DNA from: Bacillota bacterium
Lineage (GTDB): Bacteria; Bacillota; Sulfobacillia; Sulfobacillales; Sulfobacillaceae
DNA: 39,674 bases
Direction: 5' to 3'
NCBI GenBank assembly: GCA_021799435.1
Contig: JAJZAN010000022.1
Coordinates: 1 to 39,674 of the forward strand
The notes under the pieces were generated by a model. The model saw only the letters and a program-made list of their open reading frames with translations. It did no database searches and was not told the DNA's origin. The translations under genes and the position numbers were made by a program. Below, in pieces: positions 24,639 through 33,880 of the stretch (within the stretch, counting starts at the first letter, position 1; each line of letters starts with the position of its first letter).

Positions 24639-25556
24639 ATGTCCGGTTCCGCTGCACCAGTCAATTGGGATCCCATGATTGTGGGCTTCCTAGCCGGATT
24701 TATTTCCCGCGTGCTGTATATCCGGTCTGGCAAAAGCCATAATCCGGGCTATCCCTCCGGCTATGTCATCCAACTCGCCCTGGCTGTCATTGCCTCGATG
24801 ATTGGATCGGTCGTGATCGTGGCGCTCTTGGGCAAGCAATTTACGGCGGCTACCTTTCTCACTCTGGCTGCCACCCAGTTTTTCAACGTCCGCACCAATG
24901 AGCGAAAAACCCTGGAACAGGAAGAAGGGTTAATCCTGGTGGGACGCGGTGCCGGTTACATCGAAGGCATTGCCATTACCTACGAGGCCCGAAACTTCCT
25001 CGCCATGCTGACCGCCCTGTCCACCTCCTTGGCGGCGGAACTAAACCTCTGGGTCGGCATCGTCGCCGGGATAGTCTTCATCATCGTCGGCGAAATGTAT
25101 ATGTCGGGTCCGCGCGTGGGTGATATGGTGGATGTTGAACCGACCAAGCTTCGGTTTGAAAAGGGCACCCTGCTTTACGCCGGCAAGGTGATGCTCATGG
25201 AAGTGGGTCTGGCCGACTCGCGCCAGCGCTTTTTGACCTATGGGATGGGGGTCACGCTCACGCCCCGCAACGCCCGCGGTCAGGCTGTCCTCTGGAACAT
25301 AGCGCAGCGGCAAGCTATCTCACACGAAGCGGCGGCTGCGGTGGGCGTGCAAAAAGATGTGGGATATCCGGAGCAGACACCGCTGTGCCGGATGGAAATG
25401 CCCTCCGGCACCGGGATTGCTGCCTTGGCCATCATCCCCGTGGAACAGGACATGGATAAGTTAATCAAAGCCATTCAGAACGTCCCCGTTTTGGAGTCCG
25501 GCAAGTGGTCCCGCATGCACGATAGCCGCAAGCGAAAGGAAGATGCGCATGGCTGA
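24639..25556 (+). CDS. YIEGIA family integral membrane protein
   Basis: Predicted 305-aa membrane protein with about four helices (15-35, 45-65, 65-80, 120-150) and a cytosolic C-terminal domain. The diagnostic segment YIEGIAITYEARNF (about residues 107-120) gives the family its name. The family is found in spore-formers; I do not know an established biochemical role. The start has GAGGAGG 6 nt upstream. It overlaps the small downstream gene by 8 bp, as expected for the pair. Confidence 0.85.
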   Translation: MSGSAAPVNWDPMIVGFLAGFISRVLYIRSGKSHNPGYPSGYVIQLALAVIASMIGSVVIVALLGKQFTAATFLTLAATQFFNVRTNERKTLEQEEGLILVGRGAGYIEGIAITYEARNFLAMLTALSTSLAAELNLWVGIVAGIVFIIVGEMYMSGPRVGDMVDVEPTKLRFEKGTLLYAGKVMLMEVGLADSRQRFLTYGMGVTLTPRNARGQAVLWNIAQRQAISHEAAAAVGVQKDVGYPEQTPLCRMEMPSGTGIAALAIIPVEQDMDKLIKAIQNVPVLESGKWSRMHDSRKRKEDAHG

Positions 25557-25752
25557 TTCACCAGTCCCCGCAATGTTTGCCATTGTCACGACCAACAAGG
25601 ATGCCGTGGTGAGCGGGGGCATGGCCCCCGTGTTCGTGGCGCCCAACGAAGTGGAGCGCGACCGCGTGGCGATGTGGATGTGCCGCATCACCAATGCCAC
25701 CGTGCATGACCTGCACAATGGCACCGTCATTCTCACGGTCAGCCATTCTTAA
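25549..25752 (+). CDS. small YIEGIA-partner protein (capping complex subunit family)
   Basis: Predicted 67-aa protein following the YIEGIA gene with an 8-bp overlap. The sequence (MFAIVTTNKDAVVSGGMAPVF, then VERDRVAMWMCRITNATVHDL) matches what I recall as the small partner family annotated as capping complex subunit for YIEGIA. ATG 25549 is favoured by AAAGGAAG 6 nt upstream; ATG 25543 is inside that spacing. No signal peptide. Function unknown beyond the association. Confidence 0.75.
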   Translation: MADSPVPAMFAIVTTNKDAVVSGGMAPVFVAPNEVERDRVAMWMCRITNATVHDLHNGTVILTVSHS

Positions 25753-25816
25753 ATCTGGCATGGCATAGGGCCGTTCGTGTAGGATCGTACCATCACACAC
25801 GAGAGGTTGAACGCCA

Positions 25817-26374
25817 TTGGAACTCAGAGAGGTCCTGAAAAGCCGACGCTCCATCCGCCAATACACGGGTGAGCAAGTCCCGGAGGACACCATTCGAGAA
25901 ATTTTGTCTTACGCTCCCTGGGTCCCAAACCATCACGTCAGCGAGCCCTGGCGCTTTGTGGTGGCCCAGGGAGACAGTCTCGCAGCGTTGGCCGATTTGC
26001 GCCATCAAGCAGTCCTGCGGCGGAGAGCGGGCGAGGAGAGCGCCCAGGCCCGCGCCGATAAGGCCCGGCAGGAATTTCTTGAGGCTAGTGCCGTGATTGC
26101 TGTTATCCAACGTTTGGACGAAGACGGCACCCGACGGCACGAAGACCATGCGGCCGTGGCCATGGCCACCTACAACATCATCCTGGCTGCCTGGGATGCC
26201 GGAGTAGGGGCATTTTGGAACACGGGCCCCCTCATGCAAGATGCGGACGTCCGCACCTGGCTTGAACTGCGGGAAGACGAACAGCCCGTGGCGTTTCTGC
26301 GCTTAGGCTACCCTAAGGCCGTGCCCGTCCAGCGCCGGTCTCCCATAGAAGACCGGGTGGATTGGCGGCGCTAA
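25817..26374 (+). CDS. nitroreductase family protein
   Basis: Predicted 185-aa FMN-dependent oxidoreductase of the nitroreductase fold (YdjA-like). The N-terminal flavin-binding pattern SRRSIRQYTGEQVP (about residues 9-22) and WRFVVAQG are typical, as is the Gly-containing C-terminal AFLRLGYPKAV. It reduces nitro, quinone or similar substrates with NAD(P)H; the substrate is unknown. The start is TTG at 25817, with GAGAGG 10 nt upstream. Its stop overlaps that of the next, convergent gene. Confidence 0.85.
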   Translation: MELREVLKSRRSIRQYTGEQVPEDTIREILSYAPWVPNHHVSEPWRFVVAQGDSLAALADLRHQAVLRRRAGEESAQARADKARQEFLEASAVIAVIQRLDEDGTRRHEDHAAVAMATYNIILAAWDAGVGAFWNTGPLMQDADVRTWLELREDEQPVAFLRLGYPKAVPVQRRSPIEDRVDWRR

Positions 26375-26862
26375 TTCCTGACAAAGCTGTTCTGCCACTG
26401 ATTCGTAATAAACCAGTGATCCCAGGCCAGATTTTTGATGTACGTTGTGGTGCGGCCTCGCTGGATGACCAGATAGGGCTGATGGTACACCAAATGGTAT
26501 CCGCCGCCATGGGCCTTGACGATGCTGTAATCGGGATAGACAATCACCCGGCCGGCTGAGGTTGCCACCGTAAGTTGCGCTGGACCAAAGTAGTCCATGA
26601 AGGTCACTCGCGGCACAGATACGCGGGGGGCGCCAGGTGCCCGGCGGGAGGCTTTGAAGAAGGCTTCGATCGCGTAGCGGCTGATCGTCAGAGAGCGCGG
26701 CCGGTATTCCGCAACCATCGGTCCCGAGCCCTCCATGGAAAGCGATCGAATGGCCGCCAGGCCGGACAGAATCGGGGGCGGATTCTTGGGGCTGTGCGCC
26801 AAGACACCGCCCGCCCCCACCGCGACCGCTGACGCTATCCAGACGCTTTTTAAAAAACCCAT
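26371..26862 (-). CDS. exported protein of unknown function
   Basis: Predicted 163-aa protein that I do not recognise. The N-terminus has a signal-peptide-like helix (MGFLKSVWIASAVAVGAGGV, with a possible cleavage after LAHS). The remaining sequence is beta-rich, with aromatic repeats near the C-terminus (YHLVYHQPYLVIQ, WDHWFITNQW). No catalytic motif is apparent. Both ends touch neighbours: the stop overlaps the nitroreductase stop, and the start is divergent from the peptidase gene, so they may share a promoter region. Confidence 0.65.
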   Translation of the reverse strand: MGFLKSVWIASAVAVGAGGVLAHSPKNPPPILSGLAAIRSLSMEGSGPMVAEYRPRSLTISRYAIEAFFKASRRAPGAPRVSVPRVTFMDYFGPAQLTVATSAGRVIVYPDYSIVKAHGGGYHLVYHQPYLVIQRGRTTTYIKNLAWDHWFITNQWQNSFVRN

Positions 26863-27016
26863 CTTGCCATACACTCCTTTTGTCTTCCCCAACGCAGGAC
26901 GGACAGGATGTGTTTCAGCTTTCCGCCCACTCTGCTAACAATTGCCCAAAACCCCGGTAATTGCCGTGTCCTCCTCTCATGCTCCGTTGATACAATGAAT
27001 CGGGGAGGTGGAGCGG

Positions 27017-27904
27017 ATGATTCAGCCGGCCGCGTCGCCGCCCGCCGAACGGTTCGGGCGCCATGGGACCTGGTGGGCGGGACTGGCTTTATTGCTGGCC
27101 CTTTTGGTCATGGCCGGTTTTTGGCAAAGTCTGCGCGTGTGGAGCTATGGTTTAGTGCGTCAAGCCGAAATTTGGCATACCGAATGGCGGCTCAGCCATT
27201 GGCAGACGCTCGACAATGCCCACTTCCGCCTCTACTACCCGCCCGGACAATCCCAGGAAGCCCATTTAGTGTTGTCCGAGGCTTCACGAGCCCTAGTGCA
27301 AGAGGAGCGGAGCCTGGCTGTGCGTCCCGAGGCGCCTCTCGTCGTGGTTCTCTATGCCAGTCAGGCAGCCATGAATCGCGCCGTGGGAATTGCTCCTGGA
27401 GTGAACAACATTGGATATGACGACAACGGGGTCATGGACATTCTATCTCCGAGCGCGTGGCTGGGAACGTCCAAGGCGGCCTTTCAGGAATTCGCGGTGC
27501 AAGGTCCGGTGGACCACGAGTTAGGACACGCCCTATTGAACTTAAAAGCGGACGGCAACTATCCCAACTGGTTTAATGAGGGGGTGGCGCAGTACGAAGA
27601 CTATCACGCCACCGGCTATCAGTGGATCACACCCCACAACCGGCTGACAGGTGCAGTCTATTCCATGCCTGAGCTTAATAATCGGTTCTACCAGTTGTCC
27701 AATCAGGCCCTCGCCTATCGCCAAGGCTTGTCTTTGGTCGAATATCTGGAGACGCTCAAGGGGGCATCCGGGTTCCATCAGTTCTTGGGACATCTGGCGA
27801 AGGGCCAGTCCTTTGACTTCGCCCTATCCTCCACTTACCATATCGCGTCCACGGAGGTCCTCTGGCAGCATTGGCACCACTGGGTTAACCCGTCGGCGTC
27901 ATAA
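27017..27904 (+). CDS. membrane-anchored gluzincin-type (peptidase MA) metallopeptidase
   Basis: Predicted 295-aa extracytoplasmic peptidase. One N-terminal helix (about residues 18-38) anchors it. The zinc motif HELGH (VDHELGHALL, about 163-167) is followed about 20 residues later by NWFNEGVAQYED, where the Glu is the third ligand; this is the peptidase-MA pattern. ATG 27017 is chosen because GGGGAGGTGG is 5 nt upstream; a GTG at 27008 lies within it. Its 3' end overlaps the dnaE 3' end by 20 bp. Confidence 0.85.
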   Translation: MIQPAASPPAERFGRHGTWWAGLALLLALLVMAGFWQSLRVWSYGLVRQAEIWHTEWRLSHWQTLDNAHFRLYYPPGQSQEAHLVLSEASRALVQEERSLAVRPEAPLVVVLYASQAAMNRAVGIAPGVNNIGYDDNGVMDILSPSAWLGTSKAAFQEFAVQGPVDHELGHALLNLKADGNYPNWFNEGVAQYEDYHATGYQWITPHNRLTGAVYSMPELNNRFYQLSNQALAYRQGLSLVEYLETLKGASGFHQFLGHLAKGQSFDFALSSTYHIASTEVLWQHWHHWVNPSAS

Positions 27905-30638
27905 CCCGGCGACCGGCTGCCGCCACCCCTCGGATGTCCTTGATGGCTTGAATGGACTGAAAGCCTGGCTCCACGGCCACTCCGTCCAAAGCCGACGCAT
28001 GCTTGGCATCGCGGATGATGGAGACCGGAACCGCCCCCGGCATGGCCGACGCCACGTCCCGAATATCCTGCGCGACCTCTTGCCAGGCACGGGTCTCGTC
28101 CAAGCGCACGAAAATGGGGCCGGTAGGCTCTGGCCATCCAAACCCAAAAGCATCCTCAAAATCAATGCGCGGCGGAGCCGATGCTGGCAGAGCCTCAAAC
28201 AGTTGCATCTGGGTGGTCTTGAGGCCGGCTACCGAGCCCAATCCTTTGAGTGCTCCCGCACTCTCCAAAGCCTCAAGACTCTTCATGCCCAATGCCCGCT
28301 GAAGGCGGCGGCTGACATCCTCGGCCGAGGCGAATAATCCGCCCTTCTCACGCTCTTGCACAATCTTTCTGGCACTCTCCAGCCCCAGTCCCCGAATCAT
28401 GGCCAAGCCGGCATCCAGCCCCCCCTCTCGCGCCTGAAAGTCGACCTGACTGCGATTCACATGCGGGGGGCGCATAGCAATCCCCTGGCTCACCGCCTGA
28501 ACCATGAGATCGCGCAGCTTGTCACCGCCTTCATGGTTAGACAGCTCCGCCGCCCAAAACTCCAAGGGATAGTGCGCTTTCAGATAGGCCAAATAATAGG
28601 CCAATAATCCGTAGCTGGCAGCGTGCGACTTGTTGAATCCGTAGTCCCCGAAAGCCCGGATTTTCTCCCAAAACTGAAGGGCTTCGGTCTGGGTGTGCCC
28701 CAGGGACACCATGTTGGCCATGACGCGCCCGCCAAGCTCCGCCAAGAGCGCATGGTCCTTCTTGGAGACGGCGCGCCGCACCAGATCGGCCTCAGCTAAG
28801 CTGAGGCCCCCAATCTGCTGCACCGCCTCCATCAACTGCTCCTGATAGACCATAATTCCGGCCGTCTCTTTCAGACGGGACTCCAGCGGGTCATTGGGCA
28901 AGGGCCGATATCCCGAAGCTCGGCGGCGCAAATACTCGCCAATGGCTTCCATGGGTCCGGGGCGATACAACGCCACCACCAGAATGACCTCGTCCAGAGA
29001 CTGAGGCCGCATTTGCTTTAGAAGGTTCTTCACCCCGCGGCCATCCAATTGAAACACGCCGTCGGTATCGCCCCGGGCCAGAAGCCTCAAGGTGGCAGGA
29101 TCCCGGCCGTCGATGCGGGTTATGGTATCCGCGGGCAAGTCCAGCCCCGCTTCGATTTTGGAGATCAAACTCAGCGTGCGCAGTCCCAGCACGTCCAACT
29201 TCACAAAACCCAAGCGCTCGACCGATCCCATATCGAAGTCGGTGACCCAGCCGTCCTGCGGATTGCCGTGGCAGAGGAGCCAATCCCCGAGGGGTTCCGG
29301 GGAGATAATCACGCCGGCTGCATGGGTCGAGCGATGGCGGGGCAGCCCCTCCAGACGAATCGCGAGCGCAATCCACTGCTCCGGCAGCCCAGCTTCCCGG
29401 GCGCCTTGCCTGAGTCGCGCCTCGTGCTCCATCAGGGTGGGTTGCGCGCCCCAATCGATACTCTTCATCACGCGGTTGACGGCATCTGCCGAAAGCCCCA
29501 GCACCCGAGCCACATCCCGCAGGGCAGCCCGCGCGCCGAAGGTTCCGTAGGTGCCTATCTGGGCCACCCGGTCGGCTCCATGGCGTTCCCTCAGATATTG
29601 GACCACCTCCAAGCGACGAACGTCCTCGAAATCGAGGTCGATGTCGGGCAAGGTGCGGCGCGCCGGATTCAAAAACCGCTCGAACAGAAGTCCAAACGCC
29701 AAGGGATTCACATCCGTAATCCCAAGGGCGTAGGCGACCAGCGAACCGGCGGCGGATCCCCGGCCGGGGCCGACGCGGATTCCTTGCCGGCGGGCCCAGT
29801 TCACCACGTCCGCCACCATTAAGAAGTAGCCAGGGAAGCCCAGCTGCTCAATGACCTCCAGTTCGTATGCGAGACGTTCTGTGGCGCCCGGCGCATCAGG
29901 GAGACGCTCTGCCAACCCGGCCCAGGCCTTTTCCCGCAGGGTCCGAGACTCATCCCCCAGGTCCAATTTCGGCATCTTCCATCCCCGATCAGGGAAGACA
30001 CTGCCGCTGTCATGGGGCATCCATAATTGATCCCTGGGCCAATCCGCGAAAGGTGCCAACCAACCGTCGAACTGGCGCGGGAGCGGTTCCGCGCCTTGGT
30101 CCCGCGGTTGTCCTGCCAATTGGGCCATCACGTCCAACAGCTCCCCATCGCCAGGCTCCAGACAGCGTACCCGGGCTGACGGCACCCAGCGCCAGTGGCT
30201 GGGCAGTTGCTCCAGCAGCGCCCGCTGATCCCAGAAGAGCTCGACGATCACTAAAGGCAAGTCTCGGAGCTTCTGAATGGAGGTCCACCACGCATCGGGA
30301 GAAGCCCCCAGCACCACAGCCAAACCCGACTGCGGCTGGGCTTCCCATTCGCGAAAACGAACCAGCGGGGTCCATCCTGCGCGGTCGGTGGCAATGAGGC
30401 GGATCTCCCGCTCTTGTCCCCCCGCGGCCCACCGCCGGCTCACGCCGACCAATGGAAAAAGACCGGCTATGCGCATCAGCCGGTCAAACTCCTCCACTCC
30501 CGCCAGCGTTTCCTGATCTGTGAGAGCGGCTACGGTAAAGCCGCGATCCTTCAAGGCCGCCACCAGATCGGCCACCGCCGCCGTAGACTGCAGCAACGAG
30601 TAGCCGGATCCGAGATTGGTGAGCGGGACGTTCGTCAT
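27885..30638 (-). CDS. dnaE: DNA polymerase III alpha subunit, short form
   Basis: Predicted 917-aa C-family replicative polymerase, about 250 residues shorter than E. coli DnaE. The polymerase core is intact: GPGRGSAAGS (290-299), the catalytic PDIDLDF (331-337) and FDMGSVERLGFVKLDVLGL. The N-terminal PHP domain lacks the usual metal ligands: the HLHVHS motif reads TNLGSG and the DHG motif reads DQE. A beta-clamp motif QMQLF lies at 810-814. The segment after it is only about 100 residues, so the OB fold seems missing while a C-terminal-like end remains. It starts 1 bp after the typA stop. Confidence 0.9.
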   Translation of the reverse strand: MTNVPLTNLGSGYSLLQSTAAVADLVAALKDRGFTVAALTDQETLAGVEEFDRLMRIAGLFPLVGVSRRWAAGGQEREIRLIATDRAGWTPLVRFREWEAQPQSGLAVVLGASPDAWWTSIQKLRDLPLVIVELFWDQRALLEQLPSHWRWVPSARVRCLEPGDGELLDVMAQLAGQPRDQGAEPLPRQFDGWLAPFADWPRDQLWMPHDSGSVFPDRGWKMPKLDLGDESRTLREKAWAGLAERLPDAPGATERLAYELEVIEQLGFPGYFLMVADVVNWARRQGIRVGPGRGSAAGSLVAYALGITDVNPLAFGLLFERFLNPARRTLPDIDLDFEDVRRLEVVQYLRERHGADRVAQIGTYGTFGARAALRDVARVLGLSADAVNRVMKSIDWGAQPTLMEHEARLRQGAREAGLPEQWIALAIRLEGLPRHRSTHAAGVIISPEPLGDWLLCHGNPQDGWVTDFDMGSVERLGFVKLDVLGLRTLSLISKIEAGLDLPADTITRIDGRDPATLRLLARGDTDGVFQLDGRGVKNLLKQMRPQSLDEVILVVALYRPGPMEAIGEYLRRRASGYRPLPNDPLESRLKETAGIMVYQEQLMEAVQQIGGLSLAEADLVRRAVSKKDHALLAELGGRVMANMVSLGHTQTEALQFWEKIRAFGDYGFNKSHAASYGLLAYYLAYLKAHYPLEFWAAELSNHEGGDKLRDLMVQAVSQGIAMRPPHVNRSQVDFQAREGGLDAGLAMIRGLGLESARKIVQEREKGGLFASAEDVSRRLQRALGMKSLEALESAGALKGLGSVAGLKTTQMQLFEALPASAPPRIDFEDAFGFGWPEPTGPIFVRLDETRAWQEVAQDIRDVASAMPGAVPVSIIRDAKHASALDGVAVEPGFQSIQAIKDIRGVAAAGRRVMTPTG

Positions 30639-30639
30639 C

Positions 30640-32463
30640 TCAAGCCTGCCGCGAAATACGCTCGCGCTTGCGTCGATGGGGATCCAGCGTGGCTTTGCGC
30701 ACCCGAATATTCTTGGGCGTGATCTCGACCAATTCGTCCGATTTGACGTACTCGAGCGCTTGGTCCAAGGTCAAAGTGCGGGGCGGGGTCAGTCGGATGC
30801 CCTCTTCGGCGTTGGCGTTGCGCATGTTGGTCACGTGCTTCTTCTTGCAGACGTTAATCTCCAAGTCGGTGGGGCGGCTGTTCTCCCCCACCACCATACC
30901 CGCGTATACGGGCGTGCTCGGGCCGATAAACAGCACCCCACGCTCCTGCGCATTGTCCAAGGCGTAGGAGGTCGCCGTGCCTGTCTCAATCGCCACCAAG
31001 GCCCCGCGGGGCATCTCCTCGATAGCCCCCGAATAACGCTCGTAGCCCTCGAAGAGGTGGTTCATAATCCCGTAGCCACGCGTCTGATTGATGAAGGACG
31101 ACCGAAATCCCAAGAGACCGCGGGCCGAGATGACAAACTCCAAGCGGGTCTGATTGGGCCCCGCTTGCCCCATGGCCGTCATCGTCGCCTTGCGGGGACC
31201 CAACAGCTCCATGACCGCTCCCACATATTCATCGGGCACGTCTAGGAACAACCGCTCCATCGGCTCCATGAGACCCGCATCGGTCTCCCGCAGAATCACC
31301 TCGGGCTTGGAGACCTCCATCTCATAACCCTCGCGCCGCATTTCTTCCAGCAAAATCCCAATGTGCAGCTCACCGCGGCCGGACACTCGAAAGACTTCGG
31401 CGTCCTCGGTGTCCTCTACACGCAACGCCACATTGCGCTCCTGCTCGCGATAGAGGCGCTCGCGCAAATGGCGGGAGGTCACATATTGGCCTTCCTGTCC
31501 GGCGAAAGGACTGGTGTTGACCCCGACCAAAATGGTAAGGGTCGGCTCGTCCACCTTCAGCGGCGGCAAGGCTTGGGGATTTTCCGGGTCGGTGATGGTG
31601 TCGCCGATGGTGACGCTGGCCAAGCCGGCCATCGTCACAATGTCGCCGATGGTGGCTGACTCCAGTTCAGTGCGCTTCAGTCCAATTCTCCCAAACAACT
31701 TCGACGGCCGCACCTTTTCCACGTCGCCGTCGGCGTGGGCCACTGCGACCATCTGCCCAGCCTTGATGCTCCCCTGACGCACCCGGCCGACAGCCAAGCG
31801 CCCCACATATTCGTCATGATCCAAGGTCGTGACCAAAATTTGCAGGGGCGCCGTTTCGTCGCCGCTCGGGTAGGGACAGTATTCAAGAATGGTGTCGAAG
31901 AGAGGCTCCAGATTGCCCTCGGGGTTTAACTCGGGTGTGGTCGAAGCAATCCCGGATTTGGCCGACGCATACAATACCGGGAACTCCAGTTGGTCGTCGG
32001 TGGCTTCCAGATCAATGAACAGCTCCAGAACCGCTTCGTGCACCTCTTCCGGCCGTGCCCCTTCGCGGTCCATCTTGTTCAAAACCACGATGGGCCTGAG
32101 CCCCGCTTGCAAGGCCTTTTGCAGCACATAACGGGTCTGCGGCATAGGACCTTCGTGCGCATCGACAATGAGGAGGGCTCCATCCACCATACTCAAAATG
32201 CGCTCCACCTCGCCGCCGAAGTCGGCGTGGCCGGGCGTATCAACAATGTTAATCAACACATCCCGGTAGGTGACCGCGGTGTTCTTGGCCAAAATGGTAA
32301 TCCCGCGCTCCCGCTCCAGGTCGTTGGAGTCCATCACCCGCTCACCCATTTGACTGGGATCGCGAAAAGTGCCGCTCTGCTTCAACATGCCATCCACCAG
32401 GGTGGTTTTGCCGTGGTCAACGTGCGCTATGATGGCGATGTTGCGAATATCGTGACGCTGCAT
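30640..32463 (-). CDS. typA: translational GTPase TypA/BipA
   Basis: Predicted 607-aa GTPase that acts on ribosomes under stress and cold. The G motifs are clear: AHVDHGKTT (residues 14-22), [12 protein letters not shown] and SAKSG. Switch I has [14 protein letters not shown]. The C-terminal half carries the EF-G-like domains and the BipA-specific domain ([17 protein letters not shown]). The length is normal. It lies between murD and dnaE with short spacing, so the three are probably one transcript. Confidence 0.97.
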   Translation of the reverse strand: MQRHDIRNIAIIAHVDHGKTTLVDGMLKQSGTFRDPSQMGERVMDSNDLERERGITILAKNTAVTYRDVLINIVDTPGHADFGGEVERILSMVDGALLIVDAHEGPMPQTRYVLQKALQAGLRPIVVLNKMDREGARPEEVHEAVLELFIDLEATDDQLEFPVLYASAKSGIASTTPELNPEGNLEPLFDTILEYCPYPSGDETAPLQILVTTLDHDEYVGRLAVGRVRQGSIKAGQMVAVAHADGDVEKVRPSKLFGRIGLKRTELESATIGDIVTMAGLASVTIGDTITDPENPQALPPLKVDEPTLTILVGVNTSPFAGQEGQYVTSRHLRERLYREQERNVALRVEDTEDAEVFRVSGRGELHIGILLEEMRREGYEMEVSKPEVILRETDAGLMEPMERLFLDVPDEYVGAVMELLGPRKATMTAMGQAGPNQTRLEFVISARGLLGFRSSFINQTRGYGIMNHLFEGYERYSGAIEEMPRGALVAIETGTATSYALDNAQERGVLFIGPSTPVYAGMVVGENSRPTDLEINVCKKKHVTNMRNANAEEGIRLTPPRTLTLDQALEYVKSDELVEITPKNIRVRKATLDPHRRKRERISRQA

Positions 32464-32484
32464 GGGACCTAAAACCCTCCATAT

Positions 32485-33873
32485 CTATTCCGCTAAACCA
32501 GATGTACTATGGTTTAAGATGCCCACCATTTCTCGAAATCTCTGGCCCCGCGCCTCAAAATTTGTAAACATGTCGTAGCTGGCTGCCGCCGGCGACAACA
32601 GTACCACATCCCCAGGCCGTGCCGCCTGACTAGCTGACTGCACAGCATGATCAAAACCGTCTGCGCGGATTACCTCGATGTCGGTATACCGCTTGACGAC
32701 GTCCACAATGGTGTCCTGGATATCTCCCAACGCCACAACCGTATGCACCGTGCTGCCACGGAGCGCCTCGCCTAATGTATCATAATCAAGCTTCTTATCG
32801 TAACCGCCCAAAATCAGGACGATGGGGCTGTGAATCGCCTTAAGGGCCGCCATAGTCCGATCCGGTGCCGTGGCAATGGAGTCATTAATATAGGATACAC
32901 CACCCACCTCCCGGACAAATTCCAGGCGATGGGGCACACCCGCAAAGGTCTCCAACACCTCTCCTACGGCGCGCAAATCTCCGCCTGCCGAGGCCACAAT
33001 CGCAATGGCTGCCAAAGCATTGGCTACGTTATGGTCACCGAGCAGCTTGAGCTTGGGCTTGGATACCACCGGCCGACCGCCCTTGCCGCCCCGCCACCAC
33101 AATTGGCCATCCAACAAATACGCGCCATGGGCGATTTCGTGGTTCATAGAGAAGAACACCCGACGTCCTTCATGCTCCTCTATGAGGTCCAGAACCTCGG
33201 CGTCGCCATGGGGCAGAACCGCCCAGTCCTCTTTGGACTGGTAGCGCAAGATATTGGCCTTGGCGTTTTTGTAGTCCTGGTAGTCTCGATGCACATCCAA
33301 ATGGTTGGGACGAATGTTCAGCAAGGCCGCCCCATGCGGGCTCTGCCGAGCCAAGTCCAGTTGAAAACTGGACAATTCCAGCACCACCCAGCTGTCCTCA
33401 TCGATATCCTGAAGCCGCGGCAAAAGCGGCTGGCCGATGTTGCCTCCCACGAAAACCGGTCGCCGGCCATCGCGACGCAGCGACTCGCCCACCAGCGTGG
33501 TCGTGGTGGTCTTGCCGGCGGACCCGGTGATGCCAATCACCGGAGCGGGGCAATGGGTCATAAACAAATCCGTCTCGCACGTGAATCGCACGCCCCGCTG
33601 GCTTAACCGATCCAGTTCGGGACCGAACTTTTTCATCCCGGGTGTAAGATAGACGGTGCTGACACTGGAGCGTTCCAAGAAAGTGAGATAGTCCGGTCCG
33701 CCATAGACAGCCACGCCCGACGAAATCCCCATCTCGGCCAATTCCGCCTCGATGGCCTCGCGTGGGCGGCGATCGAAGACGGCTACTTCCGAGCCTTCTT
33801 CCAACAGAAATGGAACCAGGGGCCGGTTGTTCACACCCAGCCCCACAATACCAATCAATTCAGAAGACGCCAT
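32485..33873 (-). CDS. murD: UDP-N-acetylmuramoyl-L-alanine--D-glutamate ligase
   Basis: Predicted 462-aa Mur ligase adding D-Glu to the peptidoglycan precursor. The N-terminal Rossmann segment (IGIVGLGVNN) is MurD-type; the P-loop GSAGKTTTTTL has Ala in place of the usual Asn; the central NHLDVHRDYQDYKNAKANIL contains the His and the carbamylated Lys. FINDS-type YINDSIATAP follows. It lies outside any division and cell-wall cluster visible here, next to aspartate aminotransferase, so a second copy elsewhere cannot be excluded. A GGGGGAA site lies 10 nt upstream. Confidence 0.9.
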   Translation of the reverse strand: MASSELIGIVGLGVNNRPLVPFLLEEGSEVAVFDRRPREAIEAELAEMGISSGVAVYGGPDYLTFLERSSVSTVYLTPGMKKFGPELDRLSQRGVRFTCETDLFMTHCPAPVIGITGSAGKTTTTTLVGESLRRDGRRPVFVGGNIGQPLLPRLQDIDEDSWVVLELSSFQLDLARQSPHGAALLNIRPNHLDVHRDYQDYKNAKANILRYQSKEDWAVLPHGDAEVLDLIEEHEGRRVFFSMNHEIAHGAYLLDGQLWWRGGKGGRPVVSKPKLKLLGDHNVANALAAIAIVASAGGDLRAVGEVLETFAGVPHRLEFVREVGGVSYINDSIATAPDRTMAALKAIHSPIVLILGGYDKKLDYDTLGEALRGSTVHTVVALGDIQDTIVDVVKRYTDIEVIRADGFDHAVQSASQAARPGDVVLLSPAAASYDMFTNFEARGQRFREMVGILNHSTSGLAE

Positions 33874-33880
33874 TCTTCAG

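Noticed and set aside
26863-27016. GATACAAT as a sigma-E -10 for the peptidase gene
   Set aside because: No matching -35 lies 13-15 bp upstream.
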